A stretch of DNA of 64,000 bases from assembly GCF_008728515.1 (NCBI RefSeq), contig NC_044983.1, positions 132,985,139 through 133,049,138 of the forward strand, written 5' to 3'. The notes under the pieces are model-generated. The model worked only from the letters and a program-made list of their open reading frames with translations, was not told the origin of the DNA and ran no database searches. A program made the translations under genes and the position numbers. The stretch is from Papio anubis (taxonomy: Eukaryota; Chordata; Mammalia; Primates; Cercopithecidae). Shown here piece after piece: positions 55,050 to 64,000 of this stretch (its first letter is position 1; every line of letters starts with the position of its first letter).

Positions 55050-55985
55050 ATTCACTATCCCCATTAGTGGTAACTCCATCCTCCTAGATGGTCAACCAAA
55101 AACTCTTGAAATAACTCAGTATTTCTTTATTTCTCCCACATTTCATGTGTTATCCAATGCACTAGTAAAGTCTACCCACTCCATCTCCAAATTGTCCTCA
55201 GAATCTTGTCTTCATGGCTATCACCCTAGTTTCTACCACTATCTATCACCTGAGAAATTTAAAAGCTTCCTCACTGGGCTACCTGATTCCTCTTTTGCTC
55301 TGCTTTGTTCTATTTTGAACAACATCTGGAACATTCTTTCTTTCTTTAAGGTCATATCATAGCATGCCTATGCTCAAGATCACTAATAATGCTCTCATCT
55401 CAGAGTAAACATTGAAGTCATCATTATGGGCTCAAGGCCTATGTATGGTCAGCTCTAGGCCACCCTCCCCATGTCTTGCCCTACACCTGACTCCTGTTCT
55501 CACTCCACTCCAGCAACACTAGCCCCTCATTGCTGTTTCTTGTTTCTGTCATAGAACCCCCAACCTTACTCCCTAGCCCTGCAATCCTAGGACCCTCAAC
55601 CTTACTCCCTAGCCCTGTAATCCCTCCCCCTTCCCCCGGCACAGACACTCATGCAGGGATCATTCTCTCCGTCTGCTCAAATGTCACCTTATCAGAAAGC
55701 TTCTGTAGCTGCCCTCTCAAAGGAGTACACACAGTTCCTCTTTTCTGCGGGACACTATCTGCCTCTTCTGCTCTACCTCTTTGTCAATGTCTTTTTACGC
55801 TGTGACTACACAGAATGCAATTATTTGTCTATGATCTCTCATCCCTCAACTAGAATATTACTATGAATACAGGGACTTGTCTTTCCTTTATTTTTAACAG
55901 TACTGTGTCCTTCATACTATGTCCTTGAAAAGCATTTGATAAAGGAGGTATAGGTTGTAAGCAATTTCAATAAATTAAGTGCAAT
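55050..55985 (+). mobile_element. L2 LINE, ORF2 end plus 3' UTR, about 0.9 kb
   Basis: L2 order is clear: ggtaactccatcctcctag, ctaccactatctatcacct, tgcctatgctcaagatcac, catgtcttgccctacacct, ctcaaatgtcaccttatca, gaaagcttctgtagctgcc, aactagaatattactatga, and an aataaattaagtg terminus. Confidence 0.83.
55556..55627. repeat. 36-bp tandem duplication inside L2
   Basis: caaccttactccctagccct starts at 55561 and 55597, with similar flanking bases. Confidence 0.92.
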
Positions 55986-56346
55986 GTATGCCAATGTGCC
56001 ATGTAAGCTCTTAAGCCCTTTGTACGTGAAAGTGGCCATTTCCAGAAATGAATCCAGCCTGTATCTTATAATCTTCAGATGGAGAAGTCGTTTCTCTCCA
56101 GGTTCTGTGTTCTGTCCTTTTCTCTTCCCAGGGCTCTCTCCCTGTTACGAAGAAGCTTTCTGCTTTTCTCCCAAAACATCCAGCTCTGAGAAATTAATAT
56201 GATAATCATTTATTCACCCTTTGGTGTGCGTTTATGTCAGTGAGGTTCTGCCTCTCACAGAGATAAATGCATTACACACCTCAAGTTTAGTGTAAAACAT
56301 AATGCTCTGTCTTCTGATGAAAGATTTTGTTTTTTTCTCTTTTAAA

Positions 56347-56362
56347 GCAGCAGCAGCAGCAG
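56347..56362. repeat. Short (GCA)5 run
   Basis: Five GCA/CAG units in non-coding sequence. Confidence 0.95.
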
Positions 56363-56690
56363 TTTGGAGAGGTTTATTTAAAATAAGGCAGAATTCCCTA
56401 CTGCCCTAAAAGCCTCAACTTGGAAAACAGCATGGTGAGCGGGAAAAAATAGGCCTGGGGACTGAGGGGCTGCTGTGTCTCTCATCTGGATAGGAAGGGA
56501 GGATAAGCATCCACTTACCCCAGCTTCTGTCCTTCATCTGTAACACATTTGCTGCTACACATTGTGTCTGCATAGATAAGAGAGAAGAGGAAAAGCTCCT
56601 CTTCCAGTCCTTGAAGTCTTTAGCCTGGGTGTCTGCAGAGGACAATGCCTTGTTCTTTAAGATGCCCAGCAGGGCATTGCAGTACATCTA
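56363..56690. other. Unclassified, locally less AT-rich
   Basis: A 90-codon minus frame (56415-56687) begins MYCNALLGILKNKAL. It is cleaner in composition than its surroundings, but I recognise no family and see no start, promoter or splice evidence. Confidence 0.45.
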
Positions 56691-57480
56691 TAAAAATGCA
56701 AGTGAGATAAAATATAAAAATAAGAATTAAAAATTAAATACAAGATATAGAAAGCAAATAATAAAATTATGCAATTGAAAAAATGTAAGAATGTAAAAAA
56801 GTTAGGAAATACTGTAATTGGAAAAATAAAGCAAAATAATATATATAGAAAAATTAAGAAAAGAATCAACAAACTAGAGAAAAAATGGAAGTACGTAAAT
56901 CTTAGATAAAATTAAAAATCATAGGCTAATTTATGAAAAGCAAAAGGAAAGAAAGTGCTGACAGAAAATAACCCAAAAGATAAAGTAAAGAAAAAATAAG
57001 GGAGAAAAAAAGTCAAGAATAGAAAATGTAAAGAAACAGAAATAATGTTAAGAGAAAGAAAAAAAAAATAGAGGGGGATGTGGATGAATGAAGGCAAAAA
57101 TATTTAAAAATAAAAAAAGAAAGAGTAAGAAAGATAAAGTGAAAATTAAGGAGAGAAGGAGGGAAAGGGAATCATTAAAATCAAAAGAAAAAATCATGAT
57201 TAAGGAAAACAAGTTAGAAAATAAAAATGTAGTTAAGGAAGAAAGAAAGGTAAGAAAGGAATATAAACAATGAGAACACAAAAATGCAAGTGATCAAAAG
57301 CCATAAGACACAAAAGTAAAGGAAAAAATAAAAGAAACCTAAGAAAGTAATAGAAATACCAAAAGCAAAATAGAAAGTGAAAATAATACAGACAGTAAAG
57401 AAAAGCATGATTAAGTAAAAACTAGAAAATAAGGTAAAAAAAAGTAAAGCAAAGAAGTCAAGTGAAGAAAGAAAAGGAAG
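56691..57480. repeat. C-depleted A/G-rich tract
   Basis: Across 56701-57480 I count about 45 C in 780 bases (about 6%), with A dominant and G next. No fixed period is visible, though aaaga/aaagt/gaaaa words recur. The many Phe/Leu/Ser-rich minus-strand frames here (60-100 codons) follow from this bias. Confidence 0.9.
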
Positions 57481-57783
57481 TATGGATATATGGACTTTCT
57501 CTCTGGACAGGAGCAAGGAGACACGCCTGCTTTACTGTGACAACATGATTTATCTGCCTTGAAATGGGGCTGCTGGGCAGAGATGGAGAAAACTCGGGGT
57601 TTTGATGAGTAAACACAGTTCCCCAAAAGCCTTTCTTCCAGTTACACTTTCTGGCTGGTGAGGGTGAGCTATTAATAATATTATTTAATCCCCAAATTAC
57701 AGGTGCATCGTTTCTTGAACAAGATCAGGGACATAGGAGTTTACTGTGGAAGAAGATGATGAGAGAGAAAAGGACAAAGAACT
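57481..57783. other. Unclassified sequence of normal composition
   Basis: Nothing recognised. It separates two A/G-rich blocks. Confidence 0.5.
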
Positions 57784-58110
57784 AAAAGTTAAGAATCAGA
57801 CTGGGCATGGTGGCTTACGCCTGTAATCCTAGCACTTTGGGAAGCCAAGGTAGGTAGGTCACTTGAGGTTGGGAGTTCGAGACCAGCCTGACCAACAGGT
57901 GAAACCCCGTCTCTACCAAAAAATACAAAAATTAGCCAGCCTCAGTGGTGCATACCCGTAGTCCCAGCTACTCAGGAGCCTGAGGCAAGAGAATCGCTTG
58001 AACTCAGGAGGCGGATGTTGCAGTGAGTTGAGATCACACCACTGCACTCCAGCCTGGACAACAAAGTGAGGGCTGTCTCAAAAAAAAAAAGAAAAAAAAG
58101 TTAAGAATCA
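57784..58110 (+). mobile_element. AluS-type, full length, with perfect 15-bp TSD
   Basis: Element 57799-58095 begins gactgggcatggtggctta and ends in an A-tail. aaaagttaagaatca flanks it exactly at 57784-57798 and 58096-58110. Confidence 0.97.
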
Positions 58111-58340
58111 TAAATTTAGAGCTAATGAACATAACAATGGGAAATAAAGGATAATAAAGCCATATGCTGAAAATACAAAATAACTAAAAATGAATGAGTT
58201 TGTGAAGAAGAAAAATAGGTAGACAGAAAGGCAGTGGAGGGAAGAAAGAAAAGGAGGAAATACATTATACCAAGGGAAAGAGAGCAAATTTTACAGAAAA
58301 CAGAATGATAAGAAAGGAAAAAATAATAAGTTGAACTTGA
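58111..58340. repeat. Second A/G-rich block
   Basis: Continues the purine-rich composition of 56691-57480 beyond the Alu (gggaagaaagaaaaggagg). Confidence 0.7.
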
Positions 58341-60827
58341 AATCTGGCTATTTCATTGAAACACCTCTGTTATTGTGTATGAAGAGTCAATAACATGGAC
58401 AGGAAAGAAAGAAGTTATAATTATCTTTCAAAAACTCTTATTCCTCCAGTCTTGGTTAAGGTATGAAGCATCTGCAAAAAGTCCTGGAAATGTGTCAAGA
58501 TAGAATTACCTTTCTGAATCATTATTTCTTTTGCAGTAATAACACTCACTCCCCCTGAATAATAAACTTATGGAAATGAATCATACAGCCAACCTGAGGA
58601 AATTAATCAGCAAACCTGGGAATACAATTTGGGTCTTCTCAACAACATTCCAACTTAATATATTTCTAATTGAAAACAAGGACAGTTAGGCTGGTTTTTG
58701 GTGGTTTTATGTCTTTAATATGTAATTTTTATAAACGAAAGCTTCATATTGCACTTTGGGGGTGATAGTTGCAGAATCCTTGGTAAGTTTTACTGCAAAG
58801 ACATGTAGTAATGTATATGCCAGCCTCTTACATGACAACAATTGAATTTCCACTTTCAACTGTTTTAAAATATAAACATGTGGATTGCACAGTCCTATGT
58901 TTCGCATTGCTTGTGAAATGTTGAGAAGGCATTGTGTTGACAAATGCAGCATGACATTAATCCCAGTACACGATCCCCCTTCTGCTTGCACCTAACTTCC
59001 CATTGCAGCCTGATGGTGCATAGGTGTGAGTTTATTCTTTGTGATCTCTGCAGAACATCAGCTAACATCACAGGGACACTCTCAGAAGAAGATCACGAAA
59101 GGTTGTGCCCTTTGGAGCCAATATTGAGGTTCCTTACCACACCGGAAAATAACAGACCTCAGACAATGGATTGCTAACCACACCTCACTGAAAGCACCAT
59201 CAGAGAAACATGTGACAAAGAAAGTGTGATGATGAAGATTATCCGTGGCGAGGATATGAGAAGGAAAAGCTGAAGCCATCACGAGAGACAATGCTGTGGC
59301 CAGTGCATCTGTCCTACTGACGCATGGGTGGCTAATCTGGAGCCCTCCTCCCAGGTCAGAGCCGTCACTGCAAGCCAGAACATGAAGTAGGGCATGACCC
59401 TCTAGCATCCTCCTCGACCTCTGCCTCCAGCTGGGCACTTCCCTGAAACTCCCCGGCCCTCCTTCCAAAATATACAGGTCTCCTGTGTTATCAAGACTTT
59501 AATACTTTTTCAATGAGAAAGCAGTCAACAAAAACTAAAAAGCATGAGGAAGTTACAAACTTTACATAGGTTTTATAGTTGCTGTCTTTTGCTTGCAATA
59601 TACTAGTATTCATTGAATATAGTAAGATATTCGATTATAGGATATATTAGTAGTATTAAAAGTAAAAATATTTAAAGATTATGGTCTATTTGGGACAAAA
59701 AACTACTAGGCACTTTTCTTCAATCAGCCTACAGTTCTCTCATCAGCTTTTTACAACGGTGAAGCAGGACCTGTTAGCAGAACCATGCCCTCCAATTTAG
59801 ATCCTAAATTTGCCCCAGTCCATGCCAAGGCCTGTGGCAAGGTAGATCACACCCTTTAAAAATAAGTGGCAGAAAGTTATGCTGTATCATTCCATGCCAA
59901 CAGAATACTGTATTTTTGAAATTTTATTTTACCCTACTTTCGAAGAGCTCACCTGTTACCATTTCTTGAAGGTTGACCTAAGACATAAGATGTCTGGGGG
60001 GAACTCAAAGGACTTTATTACTCATGATAAGGCAAGCAACATTGTCATCAGCATATTAGCCTTGGTTTCCATTGTTCCCAATCCCAAGGGAGAGGGAAGC
60101 ATAATGTGGCCCAGATAAATACCACGCATCGGTGGGTTGGCATCACAGCTGAACAACACTGGGTTTGGGGAATCTACTAGCTTTATAGCAAACAGTAAAC
60201 TGGGCTATTTGTCTAGGAGAAGCAAGACTACTAGCTGTGCAAACAACACTGAGATATGGCCTGGGTAGGAAGCTCTCAGAGCGCTGTGGTCTTGGTACAA
60301 CCAGAATCACACAGTGGAACACAGCAACCCGAACTTGCGTTTCCCAAATGAATTCTCCCAATATAGAGATTCTATCTTACGTAACTTGGAGAATTCTTTC
60401 TTTATAGCAAAAAATACAATTTATGCTGTGTACAGAGTAACTAAAGGACAGAAATGTTCACTTACATTAATCAAGGAACAAGATAACGTTTCATGCAATA
60501 TATTCAGTACGATATATCATAATTTAATAAAATAAATAATGATTGAATAACTGCCAATTGTTGTTGGTTTTTTTGGGGAGAACTTTACATAGATGGTTCA
60601 GGGTAGTCCTCTATAATCTAAATGTAATCTACAGGGTGCTGTCTGTGTTGCCAGGGCATATTAACAGAGTGTTTGTCTTTCTGAGATAATAGGAAAGTCA
60701 CAGGCAATCCCCTTACAAAGAAAGGTGTAAAAAATCTTAAAAAGCTCAAAGAAAGGTATTTTCTTAAGTGATTTTCACAAAGTCAAAGAATCTTAACGTA
60801 GGTGCTCATTTCCTTTAGGTTTTACTG
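58341..60827. other. Unclassified sequence
   Basis: About 2.5 kb with no recognised repeat or gene. 59060-59470 is less AT-rich and holds a 128-codon minus frame (59082-59468) starting MEGGPGSFREV. No domain is recognised and I see no exon signals I trust. Confidence 0.45.
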
Positions 60828-60890
60828 TTATTCATTCATCCATCCAACAAAACGTATCAAGAGCTCGGACTGTCCCTGCATAAACGGAGT
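60828..60890 (-). mobile_element. Possible L2/MIR 3' end, reversed
   Basis: ttattcattcatccatcc aacaaaacg is the usual reversed L2 tail, followed by a diverged 'gactgtccctgc'. Confidence 0.45.
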
Positions 60891-61389
60891 GCAAGTCGTT
60901 CTACTTAGCATGACTTCACATAAAATCAACCCTTGCATTAGCAAATTGAACCACTAGAAGCATAACTGTTTTCAGAGTAAGTATGACAGACCGAGGTCTG
61001 TCTCCAAGATAGCAAGCATCTAGAATAGAATCTAAACGACTAATCAGATTGTGTTTTCCAGACTTCTCAATATGACATGTAGCAAAAGACAATGAGAAGC
61101 TTGAGGATTCATGGAAGAACTGTATGTGTTACTCTCCATGCCAACATGCACACTCGCACATACCCCATAACATCCTACGTTTATGATATTAACTACTTCT
61201 TCCACACTTCACCTTTATTGTAAAAAGACAGTCAAGTAGAAAGAAGAATTCCAATAGATATTTCATCAACGACAGAAAGGGCTTCCTTGTATTTAGTAGA
61301 TGAGGGAAAGAGGTCATGCGAGAGGGTAGAAAAGACATCTGAAATTTAGTTGCTTTCTTATTCCTGGCAATAGCAACAGTAAATATCTG
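60891..61389. other. Unclassified sequence
   Basis: Nothing recognised. Confidence 0.5.
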
Positions 61390-61575
61390 CATAGAGCATC
61401 TCCATTTGCACATCCATCTCATCTGAATTTTAGAGTAGCCCTGTGAGATAGGTATTAACATATGTCCCATAGTGTAGATCAGAAAACTGTGACATTGTCC
61501 CAAGACCACTTGGGAAGTGATGGGGCACAAATAAGACTCAGATGTTCTGCTTCCTGAGTCTGATCTCATTCATTA
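61390..61575 (-). mobile_element. MIR SINE, reverse orientation
   Basis: agtagccctgtgagatagg, tatgtcccatagtgtagat, cagaaaactgtgacattgt, gaagtgatggggcacaaat, gttctgcttcctgagtctg. Confidence 0.8.
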
Positions 61576-61749
61576 AATTGAAGGACTTGGATGGAGGTTG
61601 AAAAAAGTTGGACTAAGGTTGAGGTTGATGTTCACCCGTGTGGAAAGTCAGAGTTGTCCATCTGGTAAGAGAAGTAACTGACAACAAATAACCATGGTCT
61701 TATGTGCCTGTACAATCAATATGTAGTGAGTTGCTTAGACACTGTTATA

Positions 61750-62210
61750 TTCACTCAATTACTTGACACTTGCTATCACTCAGTAGGGCAAAGAGAACTT
61801 GCATGTATCACCTCACTTTACAAAAAATTTTACTGACAGCCGAGCGTAATGGCTCACACCTGTAATCCCAGCACTTTGGGAGACTGAGGTGGGTGGATTA
61901 CCTGAGGACAGGAGTTCGAGACCAGCCTGACTAACATGGTGAAACCCTGTCTCTACTAAAAGTACAAAAATTAGCCAGGTGTAGTGGCAGGAGCCTGTAG
62001 TCCCAGCTGCTTGGGAGGCTGAGGCAGGAGAATTGCTTGAACCCAGCAGGAGGAGGTTGCAGTGAGCCAGGATTGTGTCATTGAACTCCAGCGTGGGCAA
62101 CAGAGTGAGGTTCTGTCTCAAAACACACACACAAACAAACAAAAAATTAACTGAGAACCAAAGAGGTCAAACCATCAAAAGGTCACCCTGCTGGGAAATG
62201 TTATGAGGTA
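61750..62210 (-). mobile_element. MIR SINE, reversed, split by Alu
   Basis: Left: gaacttgcatgtatcacct cactttac. Right: gagaaccaaagaggtcaaa, aaaaggtcaccctgctggg. The two parts are consecutive in reversed MIR. Confidence 0.65.
61824..62153 (+). mobile_element. AluS-type, full length, with TSD
   Basis: Starts gccgagcgtaatggctcac (61839) and ends in an acacacacaaacaaac-type tail. Flanking aaaaaattttactgaca and aaaaaattaactgaga are similar, fitting a diverged TSD. Confidence 0.94.
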
Positions 62211-62254
62211 GACAACTTTACAATGTAAGGCAAATCTTCTCCTCTACCTAGGAG

Positions 62255-62400
62255 GGAAAAGTCCCTCCCACCATCCCATTCTATATTTTCACTCCCTCTC
62301 CTCTTCTTCCCTCCTTCTCCTCCCCTTCTGTCACCTCCTTCCCTCTTCCTCCTACCCCTTTCCTCCTTCTACTATTTCTTTTCCTTTTCCTCCTCCCACA
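62255..62400. repeat. Pyrimidine-rich (CCTTCT)n-like tract
   Basis: About 145 bp dominated by C and T with recurring cctcctt/cttcctcc words and no exact period. Confidence 0.9.
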
Positions 62401-63529
62401 CATATGCGACACAGAGACACATCTCATAAGGCATGAAAGAGAGATGACTAGCACACTTTTTAGGCAATTATTCTAATATATTATTAACTTCAAGAGGGCT
62501 CATCCCAGCAGTTTAAATTCTGGAATAACTCCCTTCCTTCCAGACTTCACCCTCTTTAGCATTTCTTAATTTCACGGATAGCTTCTGCTCTTGATTGAAA
62601 ATGACAGTTTTTGAGGGCCAGAGGCTGTCTTTGTAATGATTTGATCTGTCCATATATATATACATGTCTCCACGTGAGCTGGAGGCCAGGCTCTGTCCAG
62701 AGGTGTAGCCACAGAACCCTTTGCCTTGCAGAGTTATTACGTGTATCGAGTTCGTGTCTAATTTTCTGTAGGGAGACTGAGAGAAGTACTTGTGTCTCCC
62801 TGACCAAATATGTTAGAATTGTCGCCTACCTTCAGATACAGAATTGCATGACTTCAAACAGCACAGACGCTGGAACTAGATTTTGAAGATGAGAAGGGGG
62901 AAAAAAAAAAGGAGACACAGATGTGGGCACTTATTTCACAGAATAGAGTAGTGAGATATTTAAGCACCAAAATCAAAGACCATGGGGGGAAGCATCCAAA
63001 CTCTGGGCTTCTGCTAGAAGGTCCTTTTTCTTCCACAACAGATAAATGACCAAAAAAAAAAAAAAATAGTTGAAGACAGCATAACTCACTTTAAACTCAT
63101 TTTGACTTATTTCGTAAAGAATTATGAAACTACCAGGAACACAGCTGAGTGAGGGCAGGCAGGCAGGGCCTGCAGAAGGCGCATTCTCTGTCCTCTAGCT
63201 CCCTCATGTGGTAGGGAGGGTGTCCTGCACAGACTTCCCCTCTGCACACAGAAAGCTGAAGTCAATGCCTTAAGAGAAATGGTCCCTGGAAGCAGTAGAG
63301 GAGGGAGGGAACCGTTCAAACTTGAAGTGGGAAAAATCAAGGGAATTTTCCAGAGAGAATTCTGAATTCCAAACATTTCTCAAATACATCCCTTCCTTCT
63401 CCCTACTACACTGAACTGCTTCAACTACTGGGAGTCTTTGGCCCGGACCCCTGCAGTAGCTTGTCTCCTTGATAACCAGCTCCTCTCCCTGTAGTCTGTT
63501 ATTTGAACACGCAAATCTTACTAAAAGGG
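62401..63529. other. Unclassified sequence
   Basis: No repeat or gene recognised; overlapping frames of 60-91 codons on both strands show no known product. Short A runs lie at 62901 and 63052. Confidence 0.5.
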
Positions 63530-63640
63530 AAAATGTGGTCATGCAATGTCCTGCTTAAAAATCCTTCAAAATATAGATTCCTTTTGAAAGCTTTTCTGAA
63601 CTCCACACCCAGCACTCAAGGAAGCAATAGTTATGCCGTG
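63530..63640 (+). mobile_element. Possible L2 fragment
   Basis: tgtcctgcttaaaaatcct tcaaaatatag resembles the L2 'ctgcttaaaacccttcaatgg' part. Confidence 0.45.
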
Positions 63641-64000
63641 TAACAAACTATTCCCCTACAGCAGTGTTTTACAAAGCAGTGATTTTATTTAGCTTAAGAT
63701 GGTGTGGGCCATCCAGCTGATTCTTCTGGCCTGGGCTTCCTGATTCCTCTCTGCATAAAGAATTAAACAAAAAATAATTTAAGATGTGTTATAAAAGTAT
63801 AGTACAAACCACCTGGCCCATGGTAAGTCAGAGAAGAAGGAAAGAATCAGCAATTTTTCACATTGAAGAAATTGTGGAGAAACAAGAAGGACTTGAATTG
63901 GTCCTTATTAGTCAGGTTCAGGGAACTGAGAATTACTTTGTCGCTGACACTCTGCTGAGAGCTTCACATGAGCTAAATTAATATGCTTTCCTTTAAATCT
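63641..64000. other. Unclassified sequence to window end
   Basis: Nothing recognised. The 65-codon frame at 63784 has no recognisable product. Confidence 0.5.

Noticed and set aside
56347..56362. CAG repeat as a possible disease-type coding tract
   Set aside because: Only five units and no coding frame around it.
56657..57626. Series of hydrophobic minus-strand ORFs suggesting membrane proteins
   Set aside because: They follow directly from the C-depleted A/G-rich tract; frames overlap and lack any family pattern.

Overview
This 64 kb window is non-coding primate nuclear DNA, most likely human. It carries Alu elements of J/S and Y type, primate L1 3' ends, and many mammal-wide fossils (MIR, L2, MER5-type, MaLR LTRs), all on an AT-rich background. 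No protein-coding gene, exon series, tRNA, rRNA or snRNA could be supported. The longest open frames (150, 128 and 127 codons) look like chance frames or repeat translations. The only recognisable protein remnants are broken pieces of LINE-1 ORF2. Repeat family names are recalled without a search; class and orientation are more reliable than subfamily.

Layout. 0.4-3.1 kb: one long old L1-type block ending in poly-A, then a CA repeat. 3.2-13 kb: mostly diverged sequence with MIR, L2, L1M and MaLR fragments and a 31-bp Alu stub with perfect target-site duplications. 13-16 kb: a 67-bp minisatellite, an Alu, several MIRs and a pair of short duplications about 1 kb apart. 16.7-27 kb: L2 and MIR fragments, an MST-type and an MLT1-type solo LTR, a CRE-like octamer, and a GATA repeat. 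27.1-27.7 kb: a twin-primed primate L1 with a 19-C run. 29.3-30.9 kb: an LTR split by an Alu and an L1. 32-36 kb: LTR-like sequence, a DNA transposon split by an L1 end and an AluY, an L2 split by two Alu-type insertions, and a long GGAA array. 36-41 kb: L2, MER5-type, MIR, a second GGAA array, an Alu and a TAGA repeat. 41.8-45.5 kb: two more rearranged L1s, one hosting a younger L1 that seems to carry a 3' transduction. 46.1-47.7 kb: a four-deep nest of repeats. 48.9-49.9 kb: an Alu and a tail-to-tail LTR pair. 51-56 kb: L2 copies in both orientations. 56.7-58.3 kb: a C-depleted, purine-rich tract. 58-64 kb: mostly diverged sequence with MIRs, two Alus and a pyrimidine tract.

Nothing here acts as a gene system. 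The value of the window is its insertion record: nesting order, target-site duplications, twin-priming inversions and one likely L1 transduction. I found no evidence of an undescribed biological system.
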